Positions 58,492 to 64,000 of a stretch of 64,000 nucleotides of DNA are shown here, piece by piece. Made by a program: the position numbers and the translations under genes. How positions within the stretch are numbered: position 1 is the first letter of the stretch; each line of letters begins with the position of its first letter. The DNA comes from Comamonas sp. BIGb0152 (GTDB lineage: Bacteria > Pseudomonadota > Gammaproteobacteria > Burkholderiales > Burkholderiaceae_C), in assembly GCF_024809975.1 (NCBI RefSeq), contig NZ_JANUDY010000003.1, forward strand, positions 62,001-126,000, given 5' to 3'. A model generated the notes under the pieces. That model searched no databases. It was given only the letters and a program-made list of their open reading frames with translations, and was not told the DNA's origin.

Positions 58492-59242
58492 GCTGAACGA
58501 ATTACCACTGCATAGCTTGCAGTTTTATGCGACAGCGCCCTACCCATGCAGCTACCTCGAAGCGCGCATGGCGCGCTCTCAGGTAGCCACGCCCAGCCAC
58601 GCCATCCAGAACGATGTTTACTCCGAACTGATCCAACAAGGTTTTCGCCGCAGCGGCCTGTTCACCTACCGGCCCTATTGCGATGGCTGCCAGGCCTGTG
58701 TGCCTTTGCGCGTGAATGTGCAGGACTTCAAGGCCAAACGCCACCAGCGCCGTGCAGCCAAGCTGCACCAAGCGCTGGACGTGCGCGTGCTGCCCCTGGG
58801 TTTTTTGCGCGAGCACTACGAGCTCTACCTGCGCTACCAATCGGCGCGCCACACCGGTGGCGGCATGGATGAGGACAGCATCGAGCAGTATTCGCAATTC
58901 ATGCTGCAAAGCCGGGTCAACAGCCGGCTGGTAGAGTTCCGCGAGCCCGGGGATGCGCAGCAGCCCGGCGCCTTGAAGATGGTCTCCATCATCGACATCC
59001 TCAACGACGGCCTGTCTGCGGTCTACACCTTTTACGAGCCCGAGCCCCACACCAGCTACGGCACCTACAACGTGCTCTGGCAGATTGCGCAGTGCCGCAC
59101 CATGGGCCTGCCCTACCTCTACCTGGGCTACTGGATTGCCGCCAGCCCCAAGATGCAGTACAAGGCCGACTACCAGCCCTACGAGGTCTACGCAGACCAG
59201 CGCTGGCAGCCGGGCCAGCTCGCCAACCATTGCGCCCCTTGA
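58484..59242 (+). CDS. bpt: Aspartate/glutamate leucyltransferase (bacterial ATE1-like)
   Basis: A 252-residue Bpt/ATE family protein: N-terminal cysteine motif (YPCSYLE, then [13 protein letters not shown]), [15 protein letters not shown], and [19 protein letters not shown] near the end. It places Leu on N-terminal Asp or Glu. Together with Aat, whose gene it overlaps, it feeds the N-degron pathway. The gene is followed closely by the IclR regulator. Confidence 0.95.
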   Translation: MSRLNELPLHSLQFYATAPYPCSYLEARMARSQVATPSHAIQNDVYSELIQQGFRRSGLFTYRPYCDGCQACVPLRVNVQDFKAKRHQRRAAKLHQALDVRVLPLGFLREHYELYLRYQSARHTGGGMDEDSIEQYSQFMLQSRVNSRLVEFREPGDAQQPGALKMVSIIDILNDGLSAVYTFYEPEPHTSYGTYNVLWQIAQCRTMGLPYLYLGYWIAASPKMQYKADYQPYEVYADQRWQPGQLANHCAP

Positions 59243-59295
59243 TCGCTCCGATCAAGCGGCTCCCCCATTTTTGTTATTTGAGCGCCAGACTACGC

Positions 59296-60093
59296 ATGAC
59301 CAAAACAACACATGACACCGTCACCAAGCCCAGCGTGCAAGTGCTAGAACGCATGTTCACGCTGCTGGACGTCCTGGCCACGCGCGAGGAAGCGGTGTCA
59401 CTCAAGGAGCTCAGCGAGATCACGGGCCTGCACCCGTCGACGACGCACCGCATCTTGAACGACCTGACCATCGGCCGCTTTGTGGACCGCCCCGAATCGG
59501 GCAGCTACCGCCTGGGCATGCGCCTTCTGGAACTGGGCAACCTGGTCAAGGCCCGCATCAATGTGCGCGAAGTGGCCCTGCTGCCGATGCGCCGCCTGCA
59601 CTTGGCCACCCAGCAGGCCATCAACCTGAGCATGCGCCAGGGCGATGAGATCGTCTATGTGGAGCGCAGCTTCAGCGAGCGCTCGGGCATGCAGGTGGTG
59701 CGCGCCATTGGGGGCCATGCGCCCTTGCACCTGACCTCCACCGGCAAGCTCTTTTTGGCCAATGACGAGCCCGAGCGTGTGCGCGCCTACGCCATGCGCA
59801 CGGGCCTGGCCGGCAATACCAAGAACAGCATCACCAACCTGGCCGTGCTGGAGCGCGAGCTGTCCAAAACCCGCCAGTACGGCGTGGCGCGCGATAACGA
59901 AGAGCTGGAGCTGGGCGTGCGCTGCATGGCAGCGGGCATCTATGACGACCAAGGTCGCCTGGTGGCGGGCTTGTCCGTCTCGGCCCCCGCCGACCGCCTG
60001 GAAGACGCCTGGGCCACGCGCCTGCAGGCCACGGCCACCGAGATCTCGTCGGCACTGGGTTTTGACGAGCAACGCCAACCGAGCGCCCGCTGA
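59296..60093 (+). CDS. IclR family transcriptional regulator
   Basis: A 265-residue IclR protein: winged helix-turn-helix (VQVLERMFTLLDVLATREEA, LKELSEITGLHPSTTHRILN) and effector domain (RQGDEIVYVERSFSERSG, LHLTSTGKLFLAND, YGVARDNEELELGVRCMAAG). ATG 59296 was chosen as the first residue that begins the family; a longer frame runs back into bpt. No catabolic operon adjoins it, so its target is unknown. It ends at a bidirectional terminator. Confidence 0.93.
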   Translation: MTKTTHDTVTKPSVQVLERMFTLLDVLATREEAVSLKELSEITGLHPSTTHRILNDLTIGRFVDRPESGSYRLGMRLLELGNLVKARINVREVALLPMRRLHLATQQAINLSMRQGDEIVYVERSFSERSGMQVVRAIGGHAPLHLTSTGKLFLANDEPERVRAYAMRTGLAGNTKNSITNLAVLERELSKTRQYGVARDNEELELGVRCMAAGIYDDQGRLVAGLSVSAPADRLEDAWATRLQATATEISSALGFDEQRQPSAR

Positions 60094-60123
60094 GGCCGGT
60101 CCTTCTTCCAAGTTCCTAGACGC

Positions 60124-60152
60124 AAAAAAAACCTGCCGAGGCAGGTTTTTTT
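60124..60152. terminator. Bidirectional terminator between IclR and the PBP7-like gene
   Basis: AAAACCTGCC at 60128-60137 pairs with GGCAGGTTTT at 60140-60149, with an A-run before it and a T-run after it, serving both convergent genes. Confidence 0.92.
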
Positions 60153-60167
60153 AGGGGTGCTTGGAGC

Positions 60168-61295
60168 TCAGTGCTTGGCCAGCAATTGTGTGCCCGAGCC
60201 TTCCACCCAGTGGCGCACGCGCTCGGCATCGGCCAGACGGCCAAATTTGCCCGCAGAGTCCAGGAACACCATGATCAGCTTGCGGCCAGCCACCTGGGTC
60301 TGCATCACCAGGCAGCGCCCGGCTTCGGAGATGTAGCCGGTCTTTTGCAGGCCGATATTCCAGTCCGGGTTGTGCACCAGGCGGTTGGTATTGTTGAACT
60401 GCACGGTGCGTTCGCCCACTTCCACCTGGTAAGACGGCGAGGTGGTCAGGTCGCGCATCAGCGGATCGGAGTGCGCCACGTTCACCAAGGTCGCCAGATC
60501 GAAGGCACTGGACTGGTTAGAGCTCGACAGACCGGTGGGCTCGACATAGCGGGTATCGGCCATGCCCAGCATCTTGGCCTTCATGTTCATCATGCCGACA
60601 AAAGTCTGCATGCCGCCAGGGTAGGTGCGGCCCAGCGCGTGTGCCGCGCGGTTCTCGCTGGACATCAGCGCCAGGTGCAGCAGCTCGCCGCGCATCAAGG
60701 TGGTGCCCACACGCAGGCGCGAGCTGCTGTGCTTTTCGGTATCCACATCGTCCTGGGTGATGGTGATCAGCTCGTCCATCGGCAACTGGGCCTGGGAGAT
60801 GATGAGGCCGGTCATCAGCTTGGTGAGCGAGGCAATTGGCAGCACCGCGTGGTCGTTCTTGGACAGCAGCACCTCATGCGTGTCCTGGTCCAGCACCAGG
60901 GCCACACTGGATTTGAGGGCCAGCGGATCGGTCACATCATGCAGACCGGCCAGTTGGCCAAAAGACTGGCGCTCGGGAATGATGACGGCAGCGGCCACTG
61001 CGGCACGGCCGGCATGGCGGCCAGCTTTGGCCAGCGTGGTTTTGCCTTTGGCAGCCTTGCCAGCCACCTTCTTGGAAGCATGGGCCTCAGCCACCTGCTT
61101 GTGGCGCCCGTTGCGCTCACCCTTGGATGCCACAGCCGCCTGCTTTTTGCCCGCCTTGGCCTGCACTTGGGCTTTGGGAACGGCCTTGGCTTTGGTGCTG
61201 GCCTGGGCGCCGGGTGCCGCCAAACCAAAGGCCAGGGTGCAAATTGCAAACAAATGTGAAAAACGACGCAAAACACTGCGATGACGTAGCGCCAT
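60168..61295 (-). CDS. pbpG: PBP7-like D-alanyl-D-alanine endopeptidase
   Basis: A 375-residue exported serine peptidase. Signal peptide 1-32, a Lys/Ala-rich low-complexity linker (about 33-105) that may bind the acidic cell wall, and a peptidase S11 domain with SLTK at 156-159, SEN at 213-215 and KTG at 318-320. The sequence around the motifs (ALVLDQDTHEVLLSKND, GYISEAGRCLVMQ) fits PbpG rather than DacA. It cleaves peptidoglycan cross-bridges in the periplasm. The gene is alone between terminators. Confidence 0.92.
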   Translation of the reverse strand: MALRHRSVLRRFSHLFAICTLAFGLAAPGAQASTKAKAVPKAQVQAKAGKKQAAVASKGERNGRHKQVAEAHASKKVAGKAAKGKTTLAKAGRHAGRAAVAAAVIIPERQSFGQLAGLHDVTDPLALKSSVALVLDQDTHEVLLSKNDHAVLPIASLTKLMTGLIISQAQLPMDELITITQDDVDTEKHSSSRLRVGTTLMRGELLHLALMSSENRAAHALGRTYPGGMQTFVGMMNMKAKMLGMADTRYVEPTGLSSSNQSSAFDLATLVNVAHSDPLMRDLTTSPSYQVEVGERTVQFNNTNRLVHNPDWNIGLQKTGYISEAGRCLVMQTQVAGRKLIMVFLDSAGKFGRLADAERVRHWVEGSGTQLLAKH

Positions 61296-61343
61296 TATTC
61301 TGCTCCCTACAAAAACGATAGCTGAAGGCGAAAACTTCGATTT

Positions 61344-61375
61344 AAAAAATCGCGTAAATTCATGAACTTACGCGA
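61344..61375 (-). terminator. Terminator after leuA
   Basis: On the minus strand TCGCGTAA (61375-61368) pairs with TTACGCGA (61357-61350), followed by six T (plus-strand A6 at 61344-61349). It lies 38 bases past the leuA stop. Confidence 0.9.
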
Positions 61376-61412
61376 CTCTTCAATTATTTAAGTGAAATTA
61401 TATTCCGAAGTC

Positions 61413-62951
61413 TCAGCCTTGTGCAGCTACCCGCTCCGTAGGATTTTGTAACTTATTCAGGGCAGCGATGTAAGCCTTCGCTGACGCCACCACGATATCG
61501 GGGTCCGCGCCTACACCGTTGACGATGCGGCCACCCATTTGCAGGCGCACCGTCACCTCGCCCTGGCTCTCGGTCGAGCCGCTGATGGCGTTGACCGCAT
61601 ACAGCACCATCTCGGCTCCGCTGCGGGCTTGCGACTCGATGGCCTTCATCGAGGCATCCACCGGCCCATTGCCTGTCGACTCGCCGCGCACCTCCTGGCC
61701 GTGGGCCATCAACACCACGCTGGCCTTGGGCTGCTCGCCCGTTTCGCTGGCTTGCGAGAGCGACACAAAACGGTAGGCCTCGGCCTGCGCCTCTGCACCT
61801 TCCATATGCACCAGGGCCAGAATGTCCTCGTCAAAAATCTCGCTCTTGCGATCGGCCAGATCCTTGAAGCGGGCGAAGGCGGCATTGATCTCGCTTTCGC
61901 TGTCCATCACCACGCCCAGCTCCTGCAGGCGCTGCTTGAAGGCGTTACGGCCCGAGAGCTTGCCCAGCACGATCTTGTTGGCACTCCAGCCCACATCTTC
62001 GGCACGCATGATCTCGTAGGTGTCACGCGCCTTGAGCACGCCATCCTGGTGGATGCCGGAGGCATGGGCAAAGGCATTGGCACCCACCACGGCCTTGTTG
62101 GGCTGCACCACAAAGCCGGTGGTCTGGCTCACCAGGCGGCTGGCGGCCACGATGTGCTGGGCGTCGATGTTGACATCCAGGCCAAAGTAGTCGCGGCGCG
62201 TCTTGACGGCCATGACCACTTCTTCGAGTGAGCAGTTGCCCGCGCGCTCGCCCAGGCCGTTGATGGTGCATTCCACCTGGCGTGCACCGCCAATCTTGAC
62301 GCCCGCCAGCGAGTTGGCAACGGCCATGCCCAGGTCGTTGTGGCAGTGCACCGACCAGATGGCCTTGTCGCTGTTGGGAATGCGCTCGCGCAGGTTGAGA
62401 ATGAACTGGCCATACAGCTCGGGGATGGCGTAGCCGACGGTGTCGGGCACATTGATGGTGGTGGCGCCTTCGGCAATCACTGCCTCGATCACGCGGCAGA
62501 GAAAATCAGGGTCGCTGCGGTAGCCGTCTTCGGGGCTGAACTCGACATCGCCCACCAGGTTGCGGGCAAAGCGCACCGACAACTTGGCCTGCTCGAACAC
62601 CTCATCGGGCGACATGCGCAGCTTCTTCTCCATGTGCAGCGCGCTGGTCGCAATGAAGGTGTGGATACGCGCGCGGTTGGCGGGCTTCAGGGCCTCGGCA
62701 GCACGGGCGATATCGCGGTCATTGGCGCGCGCCAACGAGCAAATGGTCGAATCTTTGATGATGGATGCAATGCTCTGCACACAATCGAAATCACCATTGG
62801 AGCTGGCCGCAAAACCGGCCTCGATCACATCCACCTTGAGGCGTTCGAGCTGGCGCGCAATGCGCAGCTTCTCGTCCTTGGTCATCGACGCGCCGGGCGA
62901 CTGCTCGCCATCGCGCAAGGTGGTATCAAAAATAATCAGTTGGTCGCTCAT
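61413..62951 (-). CDS. leuA: 2-isopropylmalate synthase, E. coli-type
   Basis: A 512-residue enzyme with [15 protein letters not shown] near the start (metal Asp), [15 protein letters not shown] (metal His pair), [10 protein letters not shown], and the C-terminal leucine-binding regulatory domain ([38 protein letters not shown]). It condenses acetyl-CoA with 2-oxoisovalerate, the first step of leucine synthesis. ATG 62951 follows GGAG. A second, different LeuA lies upstream on the same strand, separated by 154 bases that contain a long hairpin. Confidence 0.95.
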   Translation of the reverse strand: MSDQLIIFDTTLRDGEQSPGASMTKDEKLRIARQLERLKVDVIEAGFAASSNGDFDCVQSIASIIKDSTICSLARANDRDIARAAEALKPANRARIHTFIATSALHMEKKLRMSPDEVFEQAKLSVRFARNLVGDVEFSPEDGYRSDPDFLCRVIEAVIAEGATTINVPDTVGYAIPELYGQFILNLRERIPNSDKAIWSVHCHNDLGMAVANSLAGVKIGGARQVECTINGLGERAGNCSLEEVVMAVKTRRDYFGLDVNIDAQHIVAASRLVSQTTGFVVQPNKAVVGANAFAHASGIHQDGVLKARDTYEIMRAEDVGWSANKIVLGKLSGRNAFKQRLQELGVVMDSESEINAAFARFKDLADRKSEIFDEDILALVHMEGAEAQAEAYRFVSLSQASETGEQPKASVVLMAHGQEVRGESTGNGPVDASMKAIESQARSGAEMVLYAVNAISGSTESQGEVTVRLQMGGRIVNGVGADPDIVVASAKAYIAALNKLQNPTERVAAQG

Positions 62952-63022
62952 CGTGTGTTCTCCATGGCATTGATCATGCGCTGCCGCCGTGCTGCCACCG
63001 TGGGTCAGTGGATTCTTAAGAG

Positions 63023-63063
63023 CAGGCTGCAGGAAAGCGACACCGTCACTCCCCTGCAGCCTG
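63023..63063 (-). other. 11-bp hairpin between the two leuA genes
   Basis: CAGGCTGCAGG at 63023-63033 and CCTGCAGCCTG at 63053-63063 are perfect reverse complements with a 19-base loop. No T-run follows on the minus strand, so it is not a standard terminator. It may attenuate, process or stabilise the leuA message. Confidence 0.5.
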
Positions 63064-63105
63064 GCTCAACCGCGCTACAGTTTACGTGCTTTGCTCCGCC
63101 TGTGG

Positions 63106-64000
63106 TTAGGCGGTAGCTACTTGTGCAGCCGCTTGTGGCGCTGCCGTTTGCACGCTGGCGACAGCACCGCTACGTGCTACCGCGCTCATCACCGCGCGGA
63201 AAGCCGCCTGGGTGCTGTTGCTGTCCATACCCACGCCGTACAGGCTTTGGTTCTCACCCACGCGCAGCTCGATGTAGGCTGCAGCGGTGGCATTAGCGCC
63301 CTTGTCGCCGCGTGCATCGCTGGCGGCCACGGCATGCTCGCTGTAGTCGAGCAAACGAACGGGGATACCGATGGCGCTGCTGACCGCTTGCACAAAGGCA
63401 TCGATGGGGCCATTGCCCTGGCCGGCAATGCTGACCGGCTGACCGGCCCACTGAACCTTGCCGCTGATGCGCACGGCATCACTGTCGTCGGATTCCACCC
63501 GGTACTGGGCCAGTGCATGGTTGGCGCTGAGTTGGTACTCGCGCTCAAAAATCTGCCACAAGTCCTTGGCGGTGAACTCGGTGCCTGCCGTGTCCATCGC
63601 GCGCTGCACCACCTGGCTGAACTCGATTTGCAAACGGCGCGGCATGGCCAGGCCATAGGCTTCTTCGAGCAGGTAAGAGATACCGCCCTTGCCCGACTGG
63701 CTGTTGACGCGGATGACGGCCTCGTAGCTGCGGCCCAGGTCCTTGGGGTCGATCGGCAGGTAAGGAATCTCCCAGATATCGGCCTCCTGGCGGGCCGCAA
63801 AGGCCTTCTTGATGGCATCCTGGTGCGAGCCCGAGAACGAGGTGTAGACCAAATCGCCCGCATAGGGGTGGCGAGCGGGCACCGGCAACTGGTTGCAATG
63901 CTCGACTTCGGCGCGGATGGCATCGATGTCCGAGAAATCAAGCTGGGGCGAAACGCCTTGCACATACATGTTCAAGGCCACGTTGACGATATCGAGGTTG
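63106..64000 (-). CDS. leuA: 2-isopropylmalate synthase, type 2 (yeast/actinobacterial class), 5' part outside the window
   Basis: About 298 codons of the C-terminal half are visible. The frame is open to the window end and reads NLDIVNVALNMYVQGVSP, SFSGSHQDAIKKAF, DPKDLGRSYEAVIRVNSQSG, KGGISYLLEEAYGL, then a regulatory domain with GNGPIDAFVQAVS and an Ala/Val-rich tail. This is the roughly 560-residue class, only distantly like the 512-residue LeuA downstream. Two unlike enzymes for the same step suggest different feedback behaviour, or a shifted substrate for one. The start lies outside the window. Confidence 0.93.
   Translation of the reverse strand, partial: NLDIVNVALNMYVQGVSPQLDFSDIDAIRAEVEHCNQLPVPARHPYAGDLVYTSFSGSHQDAIKKAFAARQEADIWEIPYLPIDPKDLGRSYEAVIRVNSQSGKGGISYLLEEAYGLAMPRRLQIEFSQVVQRAMDTAGTEFTAKDLWQIFEREYQLSANHALAQYRVESDDSDAVRISGKVQWAGQPVSIAGQGNGPIDAFVQAVSSAIGIPVRLLDYSEHAVAASDARGDKGANATAAAYIELRVGENQSLYGVGMDSNSTQAAFRAVMSAVARSGAVASVQTAAPQAAAQVATA

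Noticed and set aside
63023..63063. Rho-independent terminator between the two leuA genes
   Set aside because: The stem is strong but lacks a T-run on the transcribed strand and has a 19-base loop, so it is listed only as a hairpin.

Overview
The window reads as a chromosomal segment of a high-GC betaproteobacterium, most likely of the family Comamonadaceae (Comamonas, Delftia or a relative). The basis is the overall gene repertoire: a cyo quinol oxidase next to a RegB/RegA pair, aat next to bpt, a U32 protein of RlhA length, two unlike LeuA proteins in tandem, and the gene-level resemblance to that family. The genus is inferred. No integrase, transposase, phage gene or CRISPR array was seen. 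The only clearly AT-rich island is the toxin/immunity tip of an RHS locus (about 21360-22140).

Layout. 1-3781: an NAD/ADP-ribose operon on the minus strand (DUF4291, KptA RNA 2'-phosphotransferase, HAD hydrolase, NADAR protein, ADP-ribosylglycohydrolase cut by the window edge) divergent from its likely regulator NrtR, with a nested palindromic operator between them. 3883-7373: an RlhA-like U32 protein and an MFS transporter. 7561-14442: cyoABCD, SURF1 and a redox two-component system of RegB/RegA type. 14452-21135: LysR with a YeiH-type exporter, metY, ompW, a DUF808 protein, a small transcription unit with its own terminator, and mntP behind a yybP-ykoY (Mn2+) riboswitch. 21359-26644: an orphan RHS polymorphic toxin whose HExxH toxin domain is split from the RHS shell by a seven-A run, followed by a secreted immunity candidate. 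26892-29174: an NCS1 transporter and a hydantoin-racemase-like protein.

29238-37365: a five-gene operon (SWIM, DUF5691, MoxR AAA+ ATPase, DUF5682, VWA), related to the poorly understood yehLMPQ type of E. coli. 37492-44362: an iron/siderophore locus made of a natural ECF sigma-FecR fusion under a Fur-like box, a TonB receptor with an STN signalling domain, and DUF4198, DUF3649, PepSY and DUF3325 genes with 4-base overlaps in the distal part. 44581-47937: an ECF sigma/anti-sigma pair divergent from an SDR protein lacking the catalytic lysine and a glutathione S-transferase. 48015-60093: housekeeping genes (purL, map, glnD, def, DUF454), four identical tRNA-Asn genes in tandem, the N-degron transferases aat-bpt and an IclR regulator. 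60168-64000: a PBP7-like peptidase, leuA and a second class of leuA cut by the window end.

The parts most worth following up are the NrtR-linked ADP-ribose operon, the MoxR/VWA five-gene system, the A7 frameshift in the RHS toxin and the sigma/anti-sigma fusion. All function calls are by reading motifs and family resemblance; no search was run.
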